Source: Amborella trichopoda
Taxonomy: Eukaryota; Streptophyta; Magnoliopsida; Amborellales; Amborellaceae
Length of the DNA stretch: 64,000 bases
Assembly (NCBI RefSeq): GCF_000471905.2
Contig: NW_006500347.1
Span: forward strand, 969,007-1,033,006
Direction: 5' to 3'
Positions 48,014 through 59,325 of this stretch are shown in pieces. Each line of letters starts with the position of its first letter. Position 1 is the stretch's first letter. Both the position numbers and the translations under genes were made by a program. Under the pieces are notes generated by a model. The model did not search any database, was not told the DNA's origin, and worked only from the letters and a program-made list of their open reading frames with translations.

Positions 48014-49328
48014 TAGATCGGATATCTCGTTTATAGAAGTCTAGTAAAAGTAAAACATGATGCATGATGAAGCAATATGGATCCGATTCTCATCAAAAGT
48101 GGATGGACGAATTTTGGTGGAAATTGGTTTGTACTGAAGGAAGCATCCATGGATGAAGAGAGGGAAGATGCTATATAGGTATCAGTCACTAGTGAGGAAT
48201 TTATATAGAGGGAATTCCAAGATTGACTAAATGTCTAGGACTCACTGCATTGCTAATTCAGGAAATCCAAATTCTAGTGGAAATTCCATCCTTAAAAGGT
48301 CAATATTAGCTCAACATGTAATCAACCAGTGCCTCTGTCCTTATGGAACTTGATGAACCTCTGTTTCTTTCGATCAAATGACTGTTTTTCCCTAAAAGAT
48401 AGTCCACTCCGAGGGCGCCTCAACCAACTTCAATTTTCAAATTCTTAGTGGGGATTGCAGGCCCCTACGGAAAGAGCCAACTTTTTTAAAGTATTAGGAG
48501 GCCATGACCTTTAACAGAGGCTCAGGTGGTACTACCACAACGACTCTAGCCCAATTCTCAGTTAGATTGTAGCTGTAGTTCTTAGGGAATTGAGATAGAG
48601 GTGGAGTAGAGCTAGAGCTAGTTTTGAGGAGATTGAATTGTAGACATGGTCAACTTCGGTGGGCATATTCATCAGTAGCAAATGCTAAAATTGCTCGACA
48701 AACCAAACTCAAAGAATATTTATCCACTTAGGGAATTAGAGCTGTTGAATTTCAAACACCCCTACATTACCTGCGAAGCTTGAAAACTCTGAGAAGAACT
48801 GGACTGATTGCTTTAAATTTTATACCACGCTTGTTGGGGTTGAGTCCTAATGGATTGCCACCACCATGGCATATTTGGAGTGACGAGATTGCTGATCATG
48901 CTACGTTAAACACAATGAGCCAGGACTCACCTCGGGCAGTGGACTTGCCCCTTGGCCAATAGGCAAAGTTAAGCACAGGGCGAAATGAATTTTAAAAAAT
49001 TATGATAAATTTGAAAAAAAAAAAAAAAACAAAACAGCATGTATTAAAAGTAAAATTAAGCCGAAAACAACTTTAAAATGCAAAAAAAGACTAAAAAGTA
49101 GAGAAAAATATTAAAAAAACTAAATTTATAGTTTGGGACATTTTAAAATTCCAAAAAAAAAAACAAAATATAAAATAGCGATTATGGAAAAAATGCTCCC
49201 CAATCTTTACAAAACACATCCAAATCATCTAAGAAAAATTTGTATAACATATCTTTATTTTCTACATTTTTTTTTTTTAAGGTTAACATTATAGAAAAAA
49301 AAAAAAAAACTATTTGGTTTTTTTTTAA
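48014..49328. other. Intergenic, no gene recognised
   Basis: 48540-48960 is less AT-rich and has an open stretch 48780-48959 (starting MKTLRRTGLIALNFIPRLL) that I cannot assign. 48990-49320 is dominated by poly(A)-rich tracts. Confidence 0.4.
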
Positions 49329-49722
49329 GGGTGCAGTTTCTATAAGATTGCAACTTTAAACAGTCCAATTAAGGCGTACCTCCAAATATTATCATAACAT
49401 ATAATTTTGGTGCAAAAAATTATTAAGATTATCCGAAAATCTATTTTCATATCTAATTATAAAATTTTAAACTCCAAAAATGGTTAAAATCAAGTAGATC
49501 TATAAACATATGAAAATCTTGAAAATGAAAGGTCTAGAAAATGTTTTGCAAGATACAATATTTCTAGAACTGAAAATCTATTTTTTTTTATATTCATTAA
49601 TCTCAATGTCGAGATGATCAATTAGAGGGTTTTTCAATGTTAAAACAATCTTTTTCAATAGATTTTTTATGCGCATCCGTAATTCTATATTTTAAGATTG
49701 CAACCTTATATAAACTCTTTCC
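49329..49722 (-). mobile_element. Mutator-like MITE, family member f
   Basis: 394 bp. Starts GGGTGCAGTTTCTATAAG and ends TATATAAACTCTTTCC. Terminal palindromes are slightly mutated (ATAAGATTGCAACTTTA). Flanks TTTTTTTAA and TTTTTTTTC match at 7 of 9. Confidence 0.8.
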
Positions 49723-49989
49723 TTTTTTTTCTTTCCTTTTTTTTCAATGCCCAAGTTGTACACACAACTCAGGGGTATAGGGCGAGGCTAAGCAACTTGG
49801 CCAAGTCAAGTCCTCGGACGAGTCCCGGCACAGTGGTTTAAGCATGAACAATTGCATTGGATTAGGGAATGTTTTTTCTTTTTTTTTGTCCATTCTACGC
49901 CCATGTCTACATATCTTGTTTTTATTTGAATACGCAAGTTGAATGGAAAGACATGTATTATGGCGAAGTTGAAGAAAAAAAGTTCACTC

Positions 49990-51512
49990 CCTACAAAACA
50001 ATGATACATATCCCATAAATGTTATGGGAGGTTAAGAATGATGGTCTTTTTTCGGTCAAATTAGTATATCGTCTCATTTATCATGAACGATGGACAGAGA
50101 TCCAACCAGATCTGAAGCTAGTTTGGAAGATGGTTGCTCCTCACAAAATTTTGGCTTTCATATGGGTTCTTATGTAAATAAAATCTTGATTATTGATAAC
50201 CTTAAAAAGAAAGGAAATGTGTTAATTAATGTTTGTTTACTCTGTAAGGATGATGCAGAAACGGGGGATCACTTGTTCTTGCATTGTCCTCGAATCTTCA
50301 CCATGTTTTGCTTTGGCTAAATATTCCAGGATTACCTTCTAAAGGTCAATTTTATGGAAGATTTTCATTGCTTCCGTGGAAGTTTGGAAGGAGTGGAATA
50401 GACAAACCTTTGATAGAGTTTTATTGACCACGGAGGGGTTTAAAAAAAACTATCTATGGAGTTGGTTCTCAACAACTAAAGAAGGTTATGGACGTCCAAA
50501 GCATATGTTTCTTGAATTTAAGGAGTCTTATACATCTTTTTTCTTTCAAGGGAAGACATAGAGAAAGATGAAAGCGTCCTGAACTAAAATGTGTCAAATT
50601 TAATTTTGACAGTGACTTACGTATGGACCTTAAAATTTTACGTCAAATACAAATTGCTCTATTTATATGCGGAAATTATAAAGAAGGCCGATCAACCCAT
50701 TTTTTTTTATTTTTGTATTTTTTAGCATTTTCGTCAATAGGGTAGTGCCTTAAAGCTTGGGGCACTGCCCTACAATAAAAAAAAAAATCAAAATTTGGGT
50801 TGAACAAGGGGCAATTTTGGAAAAAAAGAGTTGATTGACGTTCTTTGTAATTTTTACATAGAAGTGGAGCATTTTGTCTTTTACCTAAACTTTTAAAGCT
50901 CCTACATAAATCACTCTAATTTTGATTGAAACTCTTTAGGCCAGTGGGAATTGGTGGTCTAGGGAGGGATTCTGCTAGTCATGTATTTTTCTCATTTAGT
51001 GGTCTTTGTTGTACTTCAACAGCAAATAAAGCCGAACTTTGGGCACTACTTCAAGGATTGAGGATGGTAAAGGACAAGGATTTGGTGTCCACTTGCATAA
51101 TGGAACGTGATTTGCTTAATATTTTCAATTGTTAGAAGACCTCCATGGATTGAGGATGGTAAAGGCGAAGGATTTGGTGTCCAATTGCATAATTGAAGGT
51201 GATTTGCTTAATATTTTCCATTGTTAGCAGACGTCCATGGTCTTTGAGGGCTGTTTGGGGTGAGATGCAAGACATAAGTGGAGGTTTCGAATTCTCTCTT
51301 TGCAATTCATGGAATTCATACAGGGAGGTCAATGAATATAAGTGGAGGTTTCGAATTCTCTCATGGCAGTTCATACAGGGACGTCAATGAGGTGGCAGAT
51401 ACGTGGGCCAAAAGGGGGAAAACTCTTTCTTCTGTCTTCCATTTTGATTCTTTGCTTTTTGAAATGTAACTATTTTTTATGGTATTAAAAATTTATTAAT
51501 AATAGAAAAAAA
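49990..51512 (+). mobile_element. LINE remnant C, zf-RVT plus RNase H-like
   Basis: zf-RVT at 50035-50320 (FSVKLVYRLIYHERW, LVWKMVAPHKILAFI, NVCLLCKDDAETGDHLFLHC), then a linker (VWKEWNRQTFD). RNase H-like pieces are at 50940-51130 (GIGGLGRDSASHVFF, then ANKAELWALLQGLRMV) and the tail at 51390-51465. Two internal tandem duplications disrupt the last part: about 93 bp (51055-51135 and 51148-51228) and about 61 bp (51280 and 51341). Stops and frameshifts are numerous. It ends in an A-rich run near 51510. Confidence 0.75.
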
Positions 51513-52387
51513 AGCATTTGAATTATTGCATCGGCAAGGTCTCCCTTCAATACTATCTCTTGGTCTCCGACAAGCAACAGCAAAGAAAATAAAATAAAAT
51601 AAAAAGAAGAAATAATTAAGGGCAGATGAAAACATTTCAAAAAAAGATTTCTCACATGAAAGAAACGCCCAGGTGAGGAGTCATGAATGTTTTACGCACT
51701 AATTGATCAACTACATAAAAGATTACCATAAAAATGGACCAATTGGTACGCAAAAACATTCATCTCCTCACATGGAAGAGTTCTTTCGTGTCAAATTTTT
51801 TTTCGTCAAAATTGTTTTTATACGAACCAAGCGTGCCCTACGAGAAATCATAAAATAGCCCCAATAATGCTTGAGAGTGCAATGGGAAATTTAGCATATT
51901 GTTAATAGGGGCCCATCCAATAAAAATAATAAAAAAAAAAATTTGATAAAATATTGGCCAAAATGCTATTGAAACTTACATGCACATTTTGGTCATGTTA
52001 TTTTATAAATAAATATACAAAATTATCATTTTTTTATTGGGTATGCCTTAGAGAATGAGCATGCTCACTAATTTCATGTCAAGATGATCCACAAAAAAAA
52101 AAAAATTAAGTATGGAAATTTATCAAAAACTATATCAAAGACTATAAACTTTTAACTATTTAATATATTCACCAATATATTTTGATTTCATTTCAAAATG
52201 CCCATCAAATTACAAGACCCATGAATTGGAATACTTGTAAAAGGATAAATGGTTAAATTGTAGAAAAGTTATGTGAATTTCGATAAAATTTCCCTAAATA
52301 AAACTATGTTGCATTAAATTGTAACAGAAGCTATCGCAGTCGTCCACTTAGATTGAAAGATTGGGAATAGTAATGGTATATCTTAAA
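51513..52387. other. Intergenic; small fold-back at 51650-51795
   Basis: 51650-51710 (cacatgaaagaaacgccc, gtgaggagtcatgaatgt) pairs with 51740-51795, giving a hairpin of about 145 bp in total, probably a short MITE. The rest is AT-rich. Confidence 0.6.
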
Positions 52388-52735
52388 GAAAAAGTTTATA
52401 TAGTAACAATCAAATTAGGATGGACCTAAAAAATTCACTAAAACAAAGTTGTTTTGATGTCCAAAAATCCTCAAATTTATTATCTTGACCTCAATGTGTA
52501 TAAAATGAAAAACAACGAATTTCAAGTCTTGAAATAGTACATCTTGTAATGTATTTTTGGGCAGTCAATATTTCGATTTTCAAGTGTTTATAGATATGCT
52601 CAATCTACACTATTTTTTAAGCTCTAAATTTTAGAATTATGATGAAGATAAAACATCAAACCACCTCAAAGATTTTTAGTATTGAAACAATATACTTTGA
52701 TGCTATTTAAATAGGTAACTTTACAAATTTAAATT
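52388..52735 (+). mobile_element. Mutator-like MITE, family member g (diverged)
   Basis: Starts AAAAAGTTTATATAGTAAC. The body is shared with member d (gttgttttgatgtccaaaa, atagtacatcttgtaatg). The right end is decayed. Confidence 0.65.
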
Positions 52736-52943
52736 TTTTACAAAAGTATAATGGTATTTGAGAAGTTAGTGTCCTGAAACTTTATTTATGGAGTATCATT
52801 ATCCTTTAGTTAAAATTTCAATTTTACCCCTTATAGAGATAACGACACTATCATTTGTCTTATAGTAAAATTTACAAAATTGCCCCAAAAAAGTAATTTT
52901 TTTTAAAAAAATAGACTACAAAATTAATGAATCCCATTTTTTT

Positions 52944-53363
52944 TTCATATGAACATATGAATATGGGCTGATCAGACGATCACAGAAGTACTTGAATTTT
53001 ATTTTTTTTCTTCAAATCCAAATCACTTGAAATTTTAGGTATTTGCTATTTTCATCAAGACGCACATAATAAAAATATAAAAACAATTATTCACAAAAAA
53101 TAAAATAACCAAAATACCCTTGAATATTTTTTGGGGTATTTTAGCCAATTTATTTCATGTAAAATATTTTTTTTATATTTTTTAAATGTTCACCTATTTT
53201 TGATAAATACACGCCTAAAATTTCAAATGATTTGGATTTGTATAAAAATTATAAAATTCAAATACTATCGAACATCTGTGATCGTCAAATCGACCCAGAT
53301 TCAATCTGAGCCATTGGGCTCATATGTTCATATGAGCTAGTGGGCTAATCCCAGCTTTTTCCT
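52944..53363. mobile_element. Micron-like fold-back MITE next to (TA)n
   Basis: Palindromic about 420 bp centred near 53128 (accaaaatacccttgaat pairs with ggggtattttagcc). The right half matches 45688-45975. It abuts a (TA)n run at 53363-53382. Confidence 0.75.
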
Positions 53364-53383
53364 ATATATATATATATATATAT

Positions 53384-53932
53384 GAAAGCAATGATCCAAT
53401 GCAACGATTGTATCATAGTATAATACAACGACATTTATAGAAAACAATGTTTGTGGTATTTGTATGACCCCAAATTTTATACATGCACTCTTTTAATCTC
53501 AATAATCAATCCCCCAAAAAAACAAAAAAAAAATTCAATTTGAACTCAAGATATGGTTAAAATGAGTCCCTTCCACAAACGAATATAGAGCATTCATTTT
53601 GTGAATTCAAGGTCTTAGCTTTTATAAACTCAAATCAGTTTTTTCTTTTTTAACATTGTTCATCTAATGATAATACAACCATCCAAAGAAATTGAAATAA
53701 AAAAATCCTTCTAAGGCCTAGATCTAAGCATCTTACCAAAATGAACGGCCTATATTAATTGGGCTAAAAAAATGCTTTCTAGGTTGTGTTTTCATTTTTT
53801 TTTTCTTGTGATTGTTCATTAGAATAAAAAGAGTGTATATTTCAAAATTTGGATCAAACAAATGGTCCTAAGATAGTTTTTTAATGTTGTTGCATCATAT
53901 TACTGTGCAACGATTGCACGAAATCATCGCCC
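53384..53932. mobile_element. MITE with about 50-bp inverted ends between TA tracts
   Basis: Left gcaatgatccaatgcaacg, right complement gcgatgatttcgtgcaatcg. Both ends abut (TA)n runs. Interior AT-rich and non-coding. Confidence 0.7.
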
Positions 53933-53949
53933 TATATATATGCTAAAAA

Positions 53950-54365
53950 AATTTAAAACTCATTCTCTCTAGAAACTCAATCTCTATCTAAAAATCCATT
54001 ATCTCTCTACCTCTCTCTAAAAACCTATTCTCTCTCTTTAGAAACCCAATCTAATTTTCTCTTTCTAATTTCTCTATCTAAAAACCCAATCTTTCTTTCT
54101 CTCCAGAACTCCTTCTCTCTCTAAAAACTAATCTCTCTCTAAAATATTTTCTCTCTCTTGAAGCTCAATATCTCTTTTCTCTCTAAAATCCAATCTCTCT
54201 TTCTCTCGTTGAAAACTCATAATCTCTATGTAAAACCCCATTCTCTCTTTCTCTACCTAAAAGTCCTTTCTCTCTCTTTCTCTCTCTAAAGTCAATTCTC
54301 TCTAAAAACCCAATACCTTATTTCCTCGCTTAAAATTCAAATCCCTCTTTAAAAACCCTAATTAA
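53950..54365. repeat. Pyrimidine-rich minisatellite
   Basis: Degenerate units of tctctctaaaaacccaat. In reverse complement these resemble the units of the 6365-7705 minisatellite (agagagag plus ttt and aaact words). Confidence 0.75.
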
Positions 54366-54374
54366 AAAGCCAGG

Positions 54375-57090
54375 CAATCCTCTGTTTCCTTTGGGTGAAG
54401 GTATATAAAAAGGTTTTCTCCCTCGCTCTGACTTTCCTTTCACCAATATAGTGGGTTTATGCGTGTTGCACATAGAAATTATATAAGCAAAGACATAAAT
54501 ATTAGAATACATTTGCCATAGTTGGATTACATAGAATGTAATAGTATTTTGATATGTGATAGGTCTCCACACAATTAATTACATCTTCTTGCAATAGGAG
54601 ATTGCATAGATACGCAATGAGAATAGCATAATAACAAAGATTTCAAATAGCAATAAAAGTTGTTGATAGAAGATTTCAAATGGCAATAAAAGTTGTTAAT
54701 AGAAGTTTGAGTGTATTGTAACGTTTTTAAGAAAATAAGGAGTGGTTTGGGTACCTGAAAATCTATTACAAGGAAGTACATTACGAGGAAATATGATATT
54801 TACCATACACTTCAATAGTAAGAAAATGAAAATAAATTACACAACATTTCCCCAAACGCACAGTATGACCGTCAAATCCATTACACGCTTAACTGGTAAT
54901 CTATGCGCCTGTTGCCCAAAAAACTCCTCTATCTCTCTCCATTCCCGGCCATTCTCTCTTATGCACAAATCCATTTCTACTTTCTCTCTCAACTCCACTT
55001 ATACACATCAATTTCTATTCTCCGCTATTCTCCCTCTTTCCTGCGGACATTCATTTCAACTTTCTCTCTCAACTCCACTAATACACATCCATTTGTACAC
55101 TCTCTTGCGCACATTGATTTTTATATCTCTCTATCCCCAATTTTCTTGTAGCCCTTTAAATGATTTTTTGGGATTAGGGTTTACCTACAAAGCAGTGAAA
55201 AATTGCTTATAATATATTAGCTGTATTTCTTTTTTTCCACATTGGCCTCCTCCAAAAATTCAATCTAATTTTTAAAATACTTGACCATTTCACAATAATT
55301 TTTTTTAAAATACATCACCATTTACTATTTAAACTACAAATTAACTATATCTAAAGGTTGTGACTAAAATAGTTCACTCACTGTTTATGACCAATATTAA
55401 TTCACACAATTAAGTTATTATTGTGTGAGGCATGACAAGCATGATATAGTCTTGCTATCTATACATATACATTTCAATATTAAATAAGAATATCTACAAA
55501 GAGGCCATTTATCTTTTGTGAAGGGAGGTCACAATCATTCTCAAATATTAGAAGTCAAATTGGATGGCTTGATGTGAGTGATGAAGTGAATTTACTTTTT
55601 GAAATTTTGTATTTATTCAATGACACTAGTACAATCACTCATTTTGAAATTTAAAGAACACAAATGATTGTGCATACAAAAGATAAATGATCTCTTGGTG
55701 ATAATTCCATATTAAATTGCTATGTGCAATAAAAGTAATGTAAAAAAAAATTTAAGGTGCAATGTAGATAATTCCATATTAAACTGTGTAATCCAACCAT
55801 AATGAATTTCCCATATTACATTAAATACTACCCAAACAATAACAATCCATTTACATGTAATGTATTACGTATTAATGTATTACATCAACAACATATCTCA
55901 CACACAATATATTTCATCGCTGTGCTTTAGCATTTATTTTTCCTGGTGGTCTGCTATAATGTCAAATATGCTTGTAACCGCATATTCAATGGTGTTTGTC
56001 TCCCTCTCCTTTGGGTGAAGGCATATAAAAAAATATTTTACCTCTATCTCTCTCTCTAACTTTCCTTTCACCAAAATAACGGGTCTACATGTGTTGCACG
56101 TAAAAATTAAATAACAAATAGCATAAATATTTTAATATATTTGCCATAGTTACATAGTACATGTAATATAATAGTATTTTGATGCTCGATAGGTCTTCAC
56201 ACAACTAATCACATCTTCTTTCAATAGGAGATTGAATAGGTTTGCAATGAGAATAGAATGATAACAAAGATTTCAAATAGAAAAAGTAAGCAATAAAAGT
56301 TATTGACATCATAAAGCAAGTGATAGGAGTTTGAGTATATTGTAGTAAATTAAAGAAAATAAATGAATTTCGAAGTTCATTTTTGTGCTTTAACATTTTT
56401 TTCCATTCTGGCTCTCTCTAATACCATATATGCTTGGTCTCTCTCCTTTGGGTGAAGGCATATAAAGTATCCTCCCTCTCGTTTTAACTTTCCCTTCACC
56501 AAAATAGTGGGTTTACTCTAACTTTCCCTTCACCAAAATAGTGGGTTCGTAAAAATTAAATAGTCAATGGCATAAATATTATGATATATTTGCTATAGTT
56601 AGAGTACATGTTATTGAATAGTTTTTGGTTTTTTAAGGCATTAGGTGAGAATGGAGCACGTATGTAATAGTATTTTGGTTTTTTAAGGCATTAGGTGAGA
56701 ATGGGACACGTAAAAAATTAAATAGTCAATGGCATAAATATTATGATATATTTGCCATAGTTAGAGTATATGCTATGTAATAGTATTTTGGTTTTTTGAG
56801 GTATTAAGTGAGAATGGAAGTCTAGACCATAGCTTGGGCATAAGTAATGCTGCCACCACAACCCCACCCCATTTTCAATATGTGAAAGGTTTTCACACAA
56901 CTAATCACACTTTCTTGCAATAGGAGACAGCATTGATACTCAATGAGAATAAAAGAATAACAAAATATTTCAAATAGCAAATGTAAGCAATAAAAGAAGT
57001 TTGAGTGTATTGTAACAAATTAAAAAAAATAAGTGAATTTCGAAGTTCTGGCCTTCTAGAATATCAAATATGCTCGTAACCACATATTCA
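54375..57090. repeat. Three direct copies of a 350-650-bp segment
   Basis: Copies at 54375-54735, 56006-56400 and 56441-57090. Each opens with tcctttgggtgaaggcatataaa (or tat), then ctttcctttcaccaaaat, atatttgccatagtt and aataggagattg. Copies 1 and 2 are separated by 1.27 kb, part of which looks like an inserted element (next entry). Copy 3 holds further internal duplications (gtattttggttttttaaggc). Confidence 0.8.
54740..55850. mobile_element. Possible inserted element between segment copies
   Basis: Edges gtttgggtacctgaaaatc and, in reverse complement, gtttgggtagtatttaatg are inverted. No transposase. It contains a second MITE-like unit at 55490-55712 with inverted ends related to those at 47461 (gaggccatttatctttt, ggaggtcacaatc). 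Confidence 0.4.
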
Positions 57091-57479
57091 TGTTGGATCG
57101 CGAAAAATGTTTAATGGAATAGGCATGATTCCTACCTGATTATGCATCTTTTTATTTTTTTTACAATTTTAGTTAAATGAATAAAGGATAAACATAAAAT
57201 GCATAACTAAACGAAACAAAAAACTAAAAATGAACTTTATAAAAAGAATTTTCTTTTTGAATAATTATTTGCATTTTTGGATTTATAAAACATTCAATGT
57301 ATGAAAATAATTATTCTGGAAATGAAAAAACGTAAAACATAAATATCATTGGAATTATTTTTTGCTTGATCCAAGGAATCAAAGTAAAATATCACATTAT
57401 AAAATAAAAAGAAAAAAAACAGAAGTAAACTTGGCCCATTTAACTTTTAAACTTTCTTTCACTTTTATTTTTAGGAAAT

Positions 57480-58640
57480 GACGATAAAAAAGAAAGAAAG
57501 AGAGGTAATGCTTTATTTTTATTTTGGCGATATTCAATTGCGATTTTGGCGTGATTATGCATTCCTTTTCTTCTTCTTGTTTTTCTATAATTTTTGTTTG
57601 GTAATCCAAAAAAGAAATAACCAAAAAGGTTTTAAAAACATAGAAGAAATCAAAATTCAATTTCCAAATAAAATGATTCTTTATTTGGAATTATATCCTT
57701 ATAATATTACATGCTTTGGAATAACAAACTTTTTTTGTGATATATATATTTTTTCATTTTTTTCTATAAGCCTTTGAAGTATTTTTTTATATAACTTTAT
57801 TGCCAACATTCAAAACTAAAACTTGAAATTATCTAAATTAAAATTATTAGACATGGCCACCTTTAAATTGATAATAGATTGAGAATATGGTAATGATTTT
57901 TTTTTAATCTTCAAATATTAATGAATCACTTAAATTTAAAATATTATAATATTAACTAATGTTATATAAATAAAGTAAAACCAATTAAAATCAATATCCC
58001 TCTTTAGTCTCATCTAATATCCTAAAATATTTAAAATGACAATAAAGTAAAATAAGGTAATGCTTTACTTTTTGGCTATATTCAATTGTGATTTTGGCGT
58101 AAATATGTATTCCTTTTTTATTTTATTTTTACTTTTGTTTGATATATCCAAAAATGAAATAACAAAAAAATATTCCAAAAAATATATATAAAATCAAAAT
58201 TCAATTTTCCCAAGCAATGATTCTTTATTTGGAATCACATGCTTTTAATATTATATTATTTAGAATAACATGCTTTTAATATTACATTTTTGGAATAACA
58301 TACTTTGGTTGTGATATATATATTTTGTTTCATTTTTTCTTTAAGCCTTTCAAGCATTTTTCTATATAACTTCCACCTAATTTTCAAAAACCAAAAGCTC
58401 AAGATAAGTTTATTTAGCAAAACAAAACATATGATTAGAATAGGGAATACAATATATTAGGATATTGGAAGAGACTAAAGTGAGGTATATTGCTTTTAAG
58501 TGGTTTTTTTTTATTTATATATATATAATATTAGTTAATATTATAATATTTTAAATTTATGAGATTCATTAATATTTGATTTTTTTTAAAAAAATCAATA
58601 TCATATTCTCAATCTATTCTCAATTTAAAAGCAGCCACAT
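57480..58640. repeat. Interleaved direct and inverted repeats
   Basis: Direct copies of about 370 bp at 57480-57850 and 58035-58400 (ggtaatgctttatttt, tattcaattgcgattttggc). Inverted arms of about 180 bp at 57850-58020 and 58450-58640 (tagattgagaatatgg and its complement). Order: direct 1, arm, direct 2, arm'. Confidence 0.7.
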
Positions 58641-59325
58641 TTAATAATTTTAATTTTGATAATTATACAATACTAAAAAAATTAAAAACGTTTGAATTAA
58701 TTTTTTTTAAAAAATTATTTATTTATAATTTTGATCAATAGTTAAACAAAATAAAAATTTTAATATGAAAAATTATAACCCTGACGATAGGGGAAGTGAT
58801 CATTGTAATTTTTTAGGATATTTTTCATTGGTGGCTTATCGTGTGTCATAATCCATTCTTAATTGGTAGGTGTGAATTTTAGATTTAGGATGATGCATTT
58901 CTTATAATGTTTTAATTTTAATTTAAGTGATTCATTAATATTTAAAAAAAGAAAAAAACAAATATCATATTCTCAATCTCTTCTCAATTTAAAAATAGTC
59001 ACATTCAATCATTTTAATTAGATAAATACACAATACTAAAAAATTAAAAAAATTTGAATTAGTTTTGTATTTTAATTTAGATAATTACAAAATACTTAAA
59101 AATTAAAAAATTTTGTATTAAATTTGAGCAATATTTCAACAAAATTAGATTTTTAATCTGTAAAATTTTCTTAAAAAAAAAGAAAAAAAAAGGTAATGGG
59201 TCAATTATAACCAAGCGATCATTTTAATTTTTGAGGATATTTTTTATTGGTTGGTTATTGTGTGCCATAATCCATCCTTACTTCGTATTTATAAATGTTA
59301 GAGGTAGGATTATGCATTTCTTATT
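58510..59325. repeat. Tandem duplication of about 410 bp
   Basis: catattctcaatct, then gcttatcgtgtgtcataatcc and gatgatgcatttcttat at 58590-58910 recur at 58960-59320 with small changes. Confidence 0.75.

Noticed and set aside
49740..49840. tRNA-like text around tcctcggacgagtcccggc
   Set aside because: No cloverleaf with matching acceptor stem or A/B boxes could be drawn.
54742..55212. 156-codon + strand open frame
   Set aside because: Pyrimidine-rich sequence within a putative non-coding element; no domain.
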